Position numbers and translations under genes: made by a program. 64,000 nucleotides of DNA from the NCBI RefSeq assembly GCF_001632365.1, contig NW_024468514.1:377862-441861 (forward strand), in the 5' to 3' direction. The stretch is from Laetiporus sulphureus 93-53. Its lineage: Eukaryota > Basidiomycota > Agaricomycetes > Polyporales > Laetiporaceae. The notes under the pieces were generated by a model. The model ran no database searches and was not told where the DNA came from. It was given only the letters and a program-made list of their open reading frames with translations. Shown here one piece after another: positions 1-11,844 of the stretch (position 1 is its first letter; the number at the start of each line of letters is the position of its first letter).

Positions 1-187
1 AGGCGATAGCGTGCTAACCCCTGCCCAGCGTGGAAGCCTGAGAGTGAAGCAGAATCGGATGTCTCTGGCTGTCTCTGGTTTATGCGAGAGCGATGGCGTG
101 AGAAGCCCAGTAAATATGATGAAATCCAGCATGAGGTTACATGACATTGCAGTGGAGCGACTACGGACAGTCATGGCGGACAAGTGA

Positions 188-2915
188 ACAAAGAGCTTGC
201 CAAGAACAGTCAGGAAAAGTGTGATATTCGCCCATCATCATCCCGCCGCTCGATGGGTTATCTCTAACGCTCCGAAATCGATTCAGTCAACTCATACGCT
301 GTGCCGCTATCTTCTCCTTCTTCCGTCGTATCCACGCGCAGTTGAGATGGCGGAGGGGAAGCGTATCGTACGGTCTCGAACTCTTCCATTGTCCACAGAG
401 AATCAGATTGCGGACTTCGCACCGCAAAGCGGCGCAAGTTCAACAGGACATGAGAGCCCTGAGAAAGAGTTATACGAGCTCTGCTGGACAGGATGTATGC
501 GAGCATTGGAATGAACTTGCCGCAAATGACATTATGGTCAGCTCCCAACTGCGCGAAACAATTTGAGTTGATTTTTGCTCAGAGATAGACTGACTTACGA
601 GAAACAGACACCCGCTAACGGATTATCCACGAGATGATACAGCAAGGTATTGAGAAGCATTATCACTGGATACCATCGCATGAGCCAATACTCACATGTG
701 TAAGGTACTAGTGCCAAACAAGCTCACAGAAAATGACAGCATATGCCCAGGTGCCATCGCGTACCAGAAGAAACATAATCGACTCCTTGCTCCGAGACCC
801 ATACTTTCTCCAACCAATGGATTTGAACAGGGTCAAGGCAAATAGAATTGTTTCGAAGGAAAGCGATATGATCCTGCGAATCATGAGCCATCAGAATATG
901 GTGGGTCGCATCTTTGGCATCATACCAGTATGAAGTCCAGACAGGAGGAGTCCGTATGATGAGACAGGCTGATGTACTGATCTCCATCTTTGGAATACTG
1001 AGGGCTATGACCGTGATCATTGAGATAATCTCTGCGAGGTAGAGCGTCAATACCGTCGCGACGATCAACATGTTATCCTTGAACATTGCGTATACTCGGG
1101 TATCATTTTCAGCACTTCAGTATCGATAGTCGTGTCAACGTAGGACGTACTGCGCGCGATGAGCACTGCCTCGACAATCACGGTAAGAGTCTCGTTTAGA
1201 GTGAGCTGGAAGATCAACCAGATTCGGCACTGTTCGGTACGCCAGGGATGAGCAGATTGCGAGTGAGATGGTGCAATCATCTCTAGAAGGCCCCTATGAC
1301 CATGCAGGAAGCTATTAGTATAAGGATCTGATTAACCAGAGCGGTTGGAGTACATACACTTCAGCAAGGTAGGGAACATGTCTTATGAAGGCATACGCAT
1401 ACTTGATCCAGGAGCGTCGGCCACTGCCAGAGAGGCAAATGAGCAGAACTGACTTTCAGATACTACCATCTCACCGCCATATGTACTCGACCTGGCAAGG
1501 TGGAAAACCACTGAGCTTAGGGGAAAGAGACATTCAGAGATCCGTACTTCGTCTCCCATGTGAATGAGTGTATCGTATACAAGGAAACTCATCGCCGCAA
1601 CTCCAAAGTAGCTATTCACTGCGATGAGGGGTATGGATATCTCGTTTTGCGCAGCAATCTGGTGGTACTGAAACTCACATAACGTATCCCTATAATCCGA
1701 TGGCGTTGCAGTCATGCGGGGCAGAGTTGTTGCGGGAACGGCGAGTTCGAAGACAACGTGGCTCATGTACAGGTGGCCTTTGCTCTATATGATAACGGAC
1801 CAAGATGATAAGCACGAGGTCTTGTCATGTCACGGTCAGCAAGGGTAATGATTCATGGCAAGATATAGAACTCCACGTACTGAATCTCATTCGACCGATG
1901 CCTTGGCAGCTTCTCTTCGCTACCGAGTGTTACTAAAACATGCATTTCACGGAGCGGCTATCGTGACCCCGGGAGTGACCTGTTGGCACTGCAGTGTGCA
2001 CGCATGGGCCCCGCGTCATCGAGCGAAACTACTATTGCGTCCGTCGCCGAAGTAGAAGCTGTGTGCACCAGCTTAATACGGAGCAATCAATTGCATCAAG
2101 CCGGTGGGCGCCTCATCTTGGACAAGTGTAATCATATTGCCTGCAGGAGGATATAACTGCGATCGACCGGCGAGATGTCAATAAGTCATTTGCTAAACCT
2201 GTTAATCGTGACAGCATTCGTGATTCCAAAAGATTTAATTAAGTCACCTGGAATCCTTAATAAACACAGGAGAGACGCTGACTAGATAGCAACGCACATG
2301 GAGAACTGAGCGAGTTCGGTTTGCGCCGTATTCCGATGAGACCGGGCGCGATCAGAACGGAGGCTCAACGCCGTCTCCGATTTGAACGTCCAACATGCTG
2401 CATGATTTCGATAGCACCACAGACGGCAGAAGCAATGAAGAGATGAAGTCACTAATAGAGAGTGAATTCTCGAAGTTGGTTCTATCGCTAGCGGGACGTC
2501 CCGGACAAGATCCTGAATGACTGTAAATGTTTCGGACCGCTGGAGCTAATATTATTGGTGATGATCGATGAGCGCGCGCATCGCCATTTCATGATCGTGA
2601 TCTTGGTGAAGACACCCGGGCCTCCGATATGAGATAATGGTCAGTGAACTTTGCTTTGATGAGGCCGCACGGGAAGTCGAAGTCAGACCTAGTCAGACGT
2701 TCCGAACAACCACATGAGTATCAGATGATCTGCGAAGGTAGTACAGACTCTTCACTCCGTCTCGGCAGTCTGGACTAGATTGCTGTGCATGTGAGCTCGA
2801 CCACTGAACATTCGACATTTGAACCTTGAGGCTTGTCCTCGCCAGACAATGCAAACGGCATGTACTCAACGTTCAGTCAAAGTACTATAAACAGCCTACC
2901 TATGTACTGAAGTGA
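188..2915. repeat. Tandem duplication, unit 1 (~2.7 kb)
   Basis: This stretch is repeated almost collinearly at 2916-5640. Matching landmarks include the segment after 188 (gcccatcatca), the block around 1000-1300 against 3720-4010, the coding block 1380-1760 against 4090-4510, and the ends (gacaatgc, aacggcatgt, tataaacagcc) near 2850-2900 and 5570-5620. Differences are scattered substitutions and short indels, so the duplication is not recent. Each unit holds one minus-strand DUF6533-type gene plus about 1.1 kb upstream of it. The 1.1 kb between 1767 and 2915 shows no further convincing gene. Confidence 0.85.
264..1766 (-). CDS. DUF6533-type multi-pass membrane protein, copy 1
   Basis: This is a member of the large agaricomycete family of integral membrane proteins with an N-terminal DUF6533 region; no molecular function is established for the family. 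Exon 1 (1766 downward, true ATG) carries the family signature SFLVYDTLIHMGDEV. Later exons give the helix after CRIWLIFQ (about 1230-1150), the helix MLIVATVLTLYLAEIISMIT (about 1085-1000), a segment ending FLLVRDGTWAYA (about 770-735) and NTLLYHLVDNPLAGVCF (about 655-603). The cytoplasmic C-terminal exon contains GSHVLLNLRRF and ends at the stop at 264. About seven hydrophobic helices are expected. Exon borders are inferred by eye from GT-AG sites and from the two paralogues at 3012 and 34863. The frame looks intact. Exact splice sites are uncertain. Confidence 0.7.
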
Positions 2916-5640
2916 CCAGAGTTTGTCAAAAACAGACCGGAGAAGTGTCAAATTCGCCCATCATCACGCCGCTCGGTGGGGTTGTCTCTAGCGCTCCGCA
3001 ATCAACTCAGTCTATTCATGCGCCGTGCTATCTTCTTCTTCCGTTGTATCCATGCACCATTGCGATAACGGAGGGCAAGCGTATTGTATGGTCTCGAATT
3101 CTTCCACTGTCCACAGAGAGTCAGATTGCGGACTTCGCACCGCAAAGCGGCGCAAATTCAACAGGACATGAGATCCCTGAGCAAGATTTATATGAGCTCT
3201 ACTGGACAAGATGTATGCGAGTACCAGAATGAACTTGCCGCAAATGACATTACGGAGAGCTGCCAACTGAGCGAAGCGACATGAGTTGCATCCATATGTT
3301 CCTCTCAGAGATAGAGTGACTTACAGGAAACAAACACCCGCAAGCGGATTATCCACAAGATGATACATCAAGGTGTTGAGGAGCATGATCACTGGAGATC
3401 GCCAGATGAGCCGATACTGACGTGTATAAGGTAGTGACAAACATGCTCACAGAAAATGAGGGCATATGCCCAGGTGCCATCGCGTACCAGAAGAAACATA
3501 AACGACTCCCTGCCCCCGTAGTTTCTCAAAGCGATAAATTTGGACATGGTCAAGGCAAATAGAATTGTTTCGAAGGAAAGCGATATAATCCTGTGAATCA
3601 TGAATGATCAAAATACGATAGGTCGCATCTTTGGCATCATACCAGTACGATGTCCAGATAGGAGGAGTCCGTGTGATGAAACAGGCTGAGGTACTTATAT
3701 CCATCCTTGGAATACTGAGGGCTATGACCGTGATCATTGCAATAATTTCTGCGAGATAGAGCGACAATACCGTCGCGACGATCAACATGTTATTTTTGAA
3801 CATTGCGTATACTCGGGTACCGTTTTCAGCACTTCAGCGTCGATAGTCGTGTCAACGTAGGACGTACTGCGCGCGATGAACACTGCCTCGACAACCACGG
3901 TTAAAGTCTCGTTCAGAGTGAGCTGGAAGATCAACCAGATTCGGCACTGGTCGGTACGCCAGGGATGAGCAGATTGCGAGTGAGATGGTGCAATCATCTC
4001 TAGAAGGCCCCTATGACCATGCAGGAAGCTATTAGTATAAGGATCTGATTAATCAGAGCGGTTGGAGTACATACACCTCAGCAAGGTAGGGAACATGTCT
4101 TATGAAGGCATACGCATACTTGATCCAGGAGCGTCGGCCACTGCCAGACAAGAGGCGAATAAGCAGAACTCATCAATGAACACTTTCATACTACTATCTC
4201 ACCACCATATGTACTCGACCTGACAAGGTGGAGAACTACTGAGCATAGGGAAAAGGGACATTCAGAGATCCGTACTTCGTCTCCTATGTGAATGAGTGTA
4301 TCGTATACAAGGAAGCTCATCGCCGCGACTGCAAAGTAGCTATTCGCTGCGAAGAGAGGTATGGATATCTCGTTTTGCGCAGCGACTTGAATCTGGTGGT
4401 ACTGATACTCACATAACGTATCCCTATCATCCGATGGCATTGCACGCACGCGGTGGCAGAGTCGTTGCGGGAACAGCTAAATAAGAGGGAACAGCCTCGT
4501 TTTGAAGACAATGTGGCTTATGTAGAGCTGACGTCCGGTCTGTGTCCGACCACTGGGGATAGATCTTCTCATGCCGCAGTGATCAACAACGGTGATGACC
4601 AATGGTAAGACATAAAAGTCCACATATTGAATCCCATTCAAATGATGACTTGGCGTCGCCTTCTCTTCGCTACCGAGTACTACTATCTCATGCACAAGCT
4701 TCGGTTAGTAACATGCATTTCACGGAGCGACTATCGTGACCGGGGTGACTTGCTGCCACTGCACGCATGGGCCCCGCGTCTCCAAGCGAAACTCATGCAT
4801 CCGTCGCCGAAGCGGAAGCTGTGTGCTGAAACGCTAAGGAACAATCAATTGCGTCAAGCCGGCGAGCGCCTCATCTTGGACAAGTGGGATCATGTTGCCT
4901 GCAGGAGGATGTAAATGCGATCGACCGGCGAAATGTCAGCAGTTCATCTACTATATCTGTCAATCGTGACAGTATCTGTTATTCCGACAGATCGAACGAA
5001 GTACCCTGGAATCCTTGAGAGAGACGCTAACTACACAGCAACGCACGTGTAGAAATTTGGTTTGCGCCATATTCCGATGAGACCGGGCGCGATCAGAACG
5101 GAAGCTCAACGCCGTCTCCGATCTGGGCGTCCAACATGCTGCATGTTTCGATAGCATCATAGATGGCGGAAGCCACGAAGAGATGAAGTCACTAATAGAG
5201 AGTGCATTCCGGAAGTCGGTTCTATCGCTATCGGGGACGGTCCTGAATGACTGTAAAGTTTTTGGACTGCTAGTGCACGTCCTTATTACGCTCGAGCTGA
5301 TCTTATTAGTGATGAGCGCGCATCATAGCATCGCCATCGCATGGTCGTGATCTCGGCGAGAACAACCTCCGACATGAGATAACCGTCACAGTGAACTTTG
5401 CTTGAAAGAGGCCGCACGGGAAGTCGAAATCAGACGTTTCGAAAGACAACATAAGTATCAGATGATCCCCGAAGGATAGAATCGGACTCCGTCTTAGCAG
5501 TCTGGACTAGATCGCCGTGCATGTGAGCTCGACGAGTGACCGTTTGACTCACCTCGAGGCTTGTCCTCGCCTGACAATGCGAACGGCATGTGATCAACGT
5601 CCAATCAGAGTATAAACAGCCTGATCTGTTTACTGACCTG
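2916..5640. repeat. Tandem duplication, unit 2 (~2.7 kb)
   Basis: Second copy of the unit at 188-2915, in the same orientation and directly adjacent. It carries the copy-2 DUF6533 gene at its left side, then about 1.1 kb (4520-5640) without a convincing gene, as in unit 1. Both units end with a short run containing tataaacagcc. Confidence 0.85.
3012..4440 (-). CDS. DUF6533-type multi-pass membrane protein, copy 2 (N terminus damaged)
   Basis: Tandem paralogue of the gene at 264-1766, with the same exon order: SFLVYDTLIHIGDEV (exon 1, about 4320), the CRIWLIFQ helix (about 3940), the MLIVATVLSLYLAEIIAMIT helix (about 3790), FLLVRDGTWAYALIFC (about 3470) and GSHVLLNLRRF in the last exon. The codon matching the start of copy 1 reads ATA (minus strand 4521-4519), and that frame meets TAG at 4479-4477, so the original start is lost. 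The first usable in-frame ATG is at 4440, which would remove about 20 residues ahead of the first helix. It may still yield a protein or be an early pseudogene. The downstream exons show no clear break. Confidence 0.55.
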
Positions 5641-6521
5641 GTGCAAACGTATTAGATTGACAATTCTTCGTAAACTTTGAGAGTCGAGAGTATTTCGAGC
5701 TGATCATAGGACAATTCCAGCGGCTGTGAGAATATGAGACCACACATAGGGGCTCCGCGCATCCACGGATTCCATCCATGTAGGCGACGTAAACGCACGA
5801 ATAGTATATCCAGTGGTGCAACGATTTTACTTGTTGAAGAAAGCCAAGCGGTGACAAGAATCACATCGTGCTAACCTATGAATCCCAAGACTGACCTTCC
5901 AACGGGATCAACCTGGGCAATGAGCCAAGCGTCATTGGCGAACCAATAGACTGTAACAACCTTCCTCAAGAAGTTGCCCTTCTATCGCAATGGGCGACAA
6001 GACCGAAGGGCATCCATGAGAATTCCTCCTCGTAAGACGACTTAGAAAGCGACCGGATAATTGATGCGCGACCAAGCCATACATGGTCCCCAGGAAGTCT
6101 AGCCAGAAAAGCGACAGCATTGCACTTTTTTTTCACTGCCTAAGTCAGAGATGGTAGGGCGCATGGCGCAACGCTGGCGGACGAACTTGCCAGACTGACA
6201 TAGCATATTCTGAATTTGGAACCATGGCCTCAAATTATATTCATATTTTGTCTACGCCTCAAAGGCAAAGGACCAGATCAAAATCTGTTAGGCATAGTCC
6301 ACTATGAAAGATGGTGCCATATCTGCAGTGTTAAAGTCTTCCGGGAACATTGAAAAGCTCATCAGCTAGATTCAGCGTAATGTCAAGTACGCGCAAAAGG
6401 ACTTATCTCAGTTGAAGAAACGATTACGTAAATTAAATAGACGCGACGCGTAATACGCGTACACTTGCACGCGCCTTGGATTGCGCACTCACTCTCATCT
6501 CCCTCCAAACCATTCTTCATC
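5641..6521. other. Intergenic region upstream of RPN1, no gene recognised
   Basis: About 880 bases with only short unconvincing open frames. The last 150 bases form the RPN1 upstream region and include the palindromic cluster acgcgacgcgtaatacgcgt near 6441-6460. No transposon or RNA gene is visible. Confidence 0.5.
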
Positions 6522-9500
6522 ATGCCTGAACCTACCGCCACCATCTCCGTCACATCTGAGGATCCCAAGAAGAAGAAAGAGGAGAAGCAATCAGAATCAG
6601 GCAAGGCGCAAGAAGCTAAGAAGAAAGGAGATGAGAAGGAGGGCGAGGACCTGGTGCGTATGCTGCGAGCGTGGTAGGATGATGACTTACAGTCTGACAA
6701 CAGTCAGAGGAAGACTTGCAACTCAAGAATGAGCTTGAGATGCTCGTTGAGCGGCTGAAGGTACGGCATATTGATCTCGTTCCGAGCTACTGAACGAAAC
6801 ACACCGAACGCAGGAGCCCAATACAGAGCTATATCGGCCAGCCCTCGAGACTCTACGGACATTGATCAGAACGTCGACATCGTCCATGACATCCGTTCCT
6901 AAGCCGTTGAAGTTCCTACGTCCACATTACCGCGAGCTTCAGTCACTGTACGAGGCATGGTCGCCGTCAGAGGACAAGGTAAGTTCACTCCAAATGCACC
7001 GTATCGTAGCTGACAGAGTCAAACAGAGCTTGTTCGCGGACATTCTGTCAGTCCTTGCCATGACCTATTCTGATACAGAACCCCGTGGCACGCTGCGCTA
7101 TCGCCTGCTTTCTGCTTCACTCCGCCCCGCATCATCACCACTGTCAGAGCCAGGGTCTTGGGGACACGAGTACGTCAGACACCTTGCCGCGGAGCTTGGA
7201 GAAGAGTACACTGCACGCACACTTGGTGAAGAGGCAGTGGAGGTCACGACGGAGGAGCCAGAGAAAGAGAAGGCAAACGAAGAGCCGGAGAAGAAACCTG
7301 CGGAAGTGGTTGGTAGTATCGACGATCTGCACGCTCTGGCAATGGAGTGCGCAACATTTCTGTTGCATCACAACGCTGAGCCTGATGCCGTCGACTTGCT
7401 GGAGGAGCTAGAGATTGTTGATCGGATTGTGGAGCTTGTGGACGAGAACACGTACGAGCGGGTGTGCCAGTACATGATTCGGTGCGTATTTTTAAAAAAT
7501 ACTCCATGCATATGATTTTGATGCAATTGCGTAGTTGCGTAAACCTCCTCCCGACTCCAGATGATCGTGCATTCCTGCGTACGACACACAGAATCTACGT
7601 CCAGCATCATAAGTTCCCTCAGGCACTCTCACTCTCGATACGACTTGCCGATCCGGATCTCATCCGACACGACTTCAACGCGCCAGCGAATCCGCTCATG
7701 AAACGCCAACTTGCTTTTCTGCTCGCACGTGCTCAAATACCTACTCAATGGTTGGAACCACAAAGTTCTGAGGATGATGTTGACGATGTGGAGTCTGAGA
7801 TGCAAGAAGATATTGTGGAGTGTCTCAGCAACACGCATTTGAGCGAGCACTTCCGCGACTTTGGAAAGGAGCTGGGTGTCCTCGAGCCGAGGAGCCTCGA
7901 AGATGTCTACAAGTCGCATCTTGAGAACACAAGTGCGTGCGAGGGGGACTTTGCTCCGCAGTTCGGCTGACATTTGATGGGTCTACAGGGACATCAACAG
8001 CGAACGTTGATTCTGCGCGAGCTAATCTAGCAGGCACGTTCGTGAACGCATTCGTAAACGCAGGCTTCGGTAACGACAAACTCATGGTTGAAGCGGAGGA
8101 AGGCAACAGCTGGATTTACAAGAATAAGGATCATGGTATGTACCATGATCTCTTCTTCGATTGAGACTATTGAGTGTTCATTTTGTTAGGCATGATGAGC
8201 GCTGCCGCAAGTCTTGGTCTCAGCTTGCTCTGGGACCCAGATGTCGGTCTCAGTCACGTCGACAAGTACACATACTCCTCGGAAGAGCACATCAAGGTAT
8301 GTTTATGGTTCTACTACGCAATGTCCCCTTTCAAACAGACCATTGTTAGGCTGGTGCTCTCTTGGCCACTGGTATCTTGAACACGGGCGTGCGCACGGAA
8401 GCTGACGCTGCTCTTGCTCTTCTTAGCGAGTATGTCAAGAGCAAGTCTCTGCCGCTGAGAACCAGCGCGACTACCGGCCTTGGTCTCGCGTATGCTGGTT
8501 CGCATCGCGAGGATATCCTGCAGCTGCTCTTGCCATACATCGCTGATGATAGTGTCTCGATGGAGATCGCATCGCTTTCGGCGCTTGCTTTGGGTTTCAT
8601 TTTCGTCGGCAGCGGGAATGGCGAGATTGCCAGCACGATCCTACAGACGCTGATGGAGCGCGAGGACAAACAGCTGGAGGAGAAGTGGGCGAGATACATG
8701 ATCCTCGGCCTAGCGCTGCTGTATCTAGGTGCACCGTCTCAAGCCATCGATCAAACTGTAGCTGACAATCCTCCTCCCGACGCGCACTACAGGTCTGCAA
8801 GACGGCTCGGACGCAACTGTTGAGACGCTCAAGGCTATTGAGCACCACATCTCGAAGCAGGCTGTCATCCTTGTTGACACTTGTGCGTATGCTGGTTCGG
8901 GCGACGTGCTCAAGATCCAGGAGATGTTACATCATTGCGACGAGCACGTCGTAAAGCCGTCTAAAGACGACAAGGACAAGGACAAGGATGCCGCTCCAGA
9001 AGAGCCGCCCAAAGATGATACATTCCAGGCGTTCGCAGTCCTTGGTATTGCTCTTGTAGCCATGGGCGAGGAGGTTGGCTCAGAGATGTCCATGAGAACC
9101 TTGAGTCACTTGGTGCGTCATACCTCAGTACACCACGTACATTCTCCGACCGTTTTCATAGATGCAATATGGCGAGCCGATCATCAGAAAAGCTGTCCCT
9201 CTCGCGCTTGGCCTGCTAAGCGCATCAAATCCTCAACTACCAGTCATGGATACATTGTCTAAGTACAGTCACGACAATGACCTAGCAGTCGCACTCAATG
9301 CCATCTTCGCAATGGGTCTCATCGGTGCGGGGACGAATAATGCGCGGTTAGCGCAGATGCTTCGGCAACTGGCGGGCTACTACTACAAGGAGCCCGACTG
9401 TTTGTTCATGGTGCGCATAGCCCAAGGGCTGGTGCACATGGGCAAGGGCACTCTCACGATCAACCCGTACTTCTGTGACCGGAATATCATGAGTAGGACG

Positions 9501-9983
9501 GCTGTTGCTGGTCTGCTGGCGACGTTGATTGCATTCACGGATGCGAAAGGCTGTACGTGAGGTTCTTCGCATGTGTGCCCCAATTACTAACTACTTTCCT
9601 GCAGTCATTCTTGACAAGTATCATTGGATGCTGTATTTCCTTGCCCCAGCAATGTATCCGAGGTTCTTGATCACGCTCAATGAAGAGCTGAAGAACTTCC
9701 CTGTGACTGTCCGCGTCGGTCAGGTATGCACTCTTTCGGCCGTCGGATGGGTCAAGCATAATGCTGATCTGGGTATGCTCAGGCTGTCGATGTGGTCGGC
9801 CAAGCTGGCAAACCAAGAACGATCTCGGGCTTCCAGACGCATTCCACACCAGTCCGGTTGGGCACAACAGAACGAGCCGAGCTTGCCACCGAGGAGTACA
9901 TTCCGTACGCGCACGTGCTCGAGGGCTTCGTCATTCTGGAAAAAAATCCTGGCTATGAGAAAGAGGATAAGATGGAGTTGTAG
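6522..9983 (+). CDS. RPN1: 26S proteasome regulatory particle base subunit RPN1 (PSMD2)
   Basis: Non-ATPase scaffold of the proteasome base. It binds ubiquitin receptors and shuttle factors with its toroid of proteasome/cyclosome repeats, in cytosol and nucleus. The ATG at 6522 gives a short Pro/Ser start and a Lys/Glu-rich N terminus, as in other fungal RPN1. Then come [38 protein letters not shown], an acidic-basic insert (about 7230-7310), the repeat region with [31 protein letters not shown] and [18 protein letters not shown] (8470-8730), a Lys/Asp-rich loop (8950-9010), [35 protein letters not shown], and the conserved C terminus [13 protein letters not shown] before the TAG at 9981. About ten short introns (for example 7482-7532 and 9554-9605) must be removed. 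The protein appears complete. Confidence 0.95.
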
Positions 9984-10216
9984 CTGTAGCTGTTGTACGA
10001 CTCTAATTCTTTTCGCTTTCGCATGGACATAGAAATACGAATGTTATCATCAAGTGTTCACTGGTCGGCAGCCTTTTTAGATTTGTGCTTGCCTCTTCCA
10101 ACGTGAGCGGACCTGGAGCTTGAACGGCCGGCGCCTTGCCATAACGAATTATTCTGTGAACTAAGACCGCCACTATACGAGCGCAAGATGGCCTGATTCA
10201 CTCTTACCACTTCTTA

Positions 10217-10242
10217 TGCCTCATTTCCCACCTCATTTCCCA
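10217..10242. repeat. Short direct repeat in the upstream region of the CBS gene
   Basis: The 13-base word cctcatttcccac occurs twice back to back, about 110 bases before the ATG of the CBS-domain gene. It could be a polypyrimidine promoter element; function unknown. Confidence 0.4.
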
Positions 10243-10350
10243 CCTGCTTATATATTGGACCACCTGAGCGCGATCTAGTGATCTTAGCCCTTTCTGCCGT
10301 TTGATTACGAGCTTTCCGCGAATCTTGAACGACTCTACCACACTGCTGAA

Positions 10351-11102
10351 ATGACCACCATCTCTATTGCCAGTACTTCTGATGTCCAGAGCTCTCATCC
10401 TCCAGCAGACAAGTATCGCGGGGCGGTCGTGGAGGTGCTAGACTACTGTTTTGAAGCGCGGAGCGGTGAACTGATCACATAGGATGTCGTCAGGACATGC
10501 AATTGCCTCCCGCATTCGCTCTTCCTTCAGGTGAAGCCATTTCTCGGGCAATAGAGCTGGCGTACGAGCGTGACTTCTCCCACATTCCGTGAGTCCTCAT
10601 GTCCCTTTGGAAGATTGGTCTGCATGATTTGTGAGTAGTGTCCTTGATCAGAAGCGCAAGCCTCTGGGATACCTGGATGTGGCGGCGCTGAAGGAGAAAT
10701 GGGAATCAGGAGAGGCAAGCCCTGTGAGCGGAACCTCATATGCCTGCGCAGAGCATACACTCTAATGAAGTATTCTGCTGCAGAACGACAAGGTGATCCG
10801 ATACATGACAAAGTTCAATCGGTCGTCGTCGTATCCGTATACTCTCATAACGCCCTCGACGCCTCTCGCTGATCTCGAAGGTTTCTTACGACAGAATATC
10901 TTTGCGTTGGGTATGCTGGCGCATGTATTTTTATGGAAGCAACTCATATTGTTCTTGGGCTAGTGACAGACTGGGATCGGAAGTTTGTTCTCGCTGTCGC
11001 GACGTCGCAGGACCTGCAGGTAAGTCAATGTCTCAACGAGGCCATCAGCACAACGTCTAACGTTGATCATCTTAGGATTTTGTCAATCGTCGTGGCTTCT
11101 AG
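10351..11102 (+). CDS. Small CBS-domain-pair protein
   Basis: Small fungal protein of about 150 residues made almost only of a CBS-domain pair, the fold that senses adenosine nucleotides or SAM. Fungal relatives are often mislabelled cystathionine beta-synthase, but no catalytic PLP domain is present. The ATG at 10351 starts MTTISIASTSDVQ, followed by DKYRGAVVEVLDYC. After introns come AISRAIELAYERDFSHIP, VLDQKRKPLGYLDVAALK, NDKVIRYMTKFNRSSSYPYT, PLADLEGFLRQNIFAL, VTDWDRKFVLAVATSQDLQ and DFVNRRGF with TAG at 11100-11102. At least four introns of about 50-70 bases separate these pieces. The short exon around 10480-10530 is the least certain join. Ligand and partner cannot be told from sequence. 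Confidence 0.8.
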
Positions 11103-11844
11103 TCTTTGCCTATATGTGACCTCTTGCCTGCTTCTGTCCGCTTGTTCACAGCTTGCACGGGATGCACAACTATGTAATAGCGTCATTGAATCTCTGGTAT
11201 AAGAGGAGTCAGTTATTACAGATACACTAACATGAACAGCTACTGTAGAGCAGAGCATGAAGGAGTGTGAGTGAACAGTCCGCAAGGACGACCGTAGGGG
11301 TATTCAGAAGGCGTAACTCTACAGGGGTATCCAAGAAGTTCACTACGATACATGTATACAAGCTCGAAGTATTATAAGTGGACAGCAGGATAGCAAGAAT
11401 ATATCATGTAGGCATAGAGGCGGAGGCAAATCGATGGGAGTCGACTTGACGCAAGGAAGCACGAGTATATCCTTTTGATCGAAATGTTTGAAATGAGGGG
11501 TCAGTCGCGGGTATGAGTAGAAATGCGACTCGTGATCAGTGATTATGTTGCCTCAGTGGCCAAACTCCGAATGCGATGGGCGACGCCCATGCAATCAGGA
11601 TCAACGCGACATGCTGCGTACCAAACGATGTCGGCACGGTACGACCGGAGAACATGTCCACCAATGAAGACATGGCTGCGAGTATTTGTGTCAGCGACAG
11701 GAAAAGCTGGAAGAACATGATACGCCAGACAACACGGCTCCGGCACGCTGGGCGTGGATCTGGATACGACAAGTCCCATAAGGAATCTGTCATGGCAAAT
11801 ATCGTGCGTTTGATGTATGGTCAAAATGACACATGGGCGACGTT
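11103..11844. other. Intergenic region between convergent genes, nothing recognised
   Basis: About 740 bases between the CBS gene (plus) and the seven-TM gene (minus). It contains only short overlapping frames without family resemblance, and must hold the 3' ends of both transcripts. Confidence 0.45.

Noticed and set aside
197..566. Plus-strand frames of 105 and 74 codons, repeated at 2912-3284
   Set aside because: They overlap the last exon of the DUF6533 genes in antisense, and their conservation is explained by the duplication.
10351..11102. Cystathionine beta-synthase enzyme
   Set aside because: Only the CBS-domain pair is present; the catalytic PLP-binding domain is absent.
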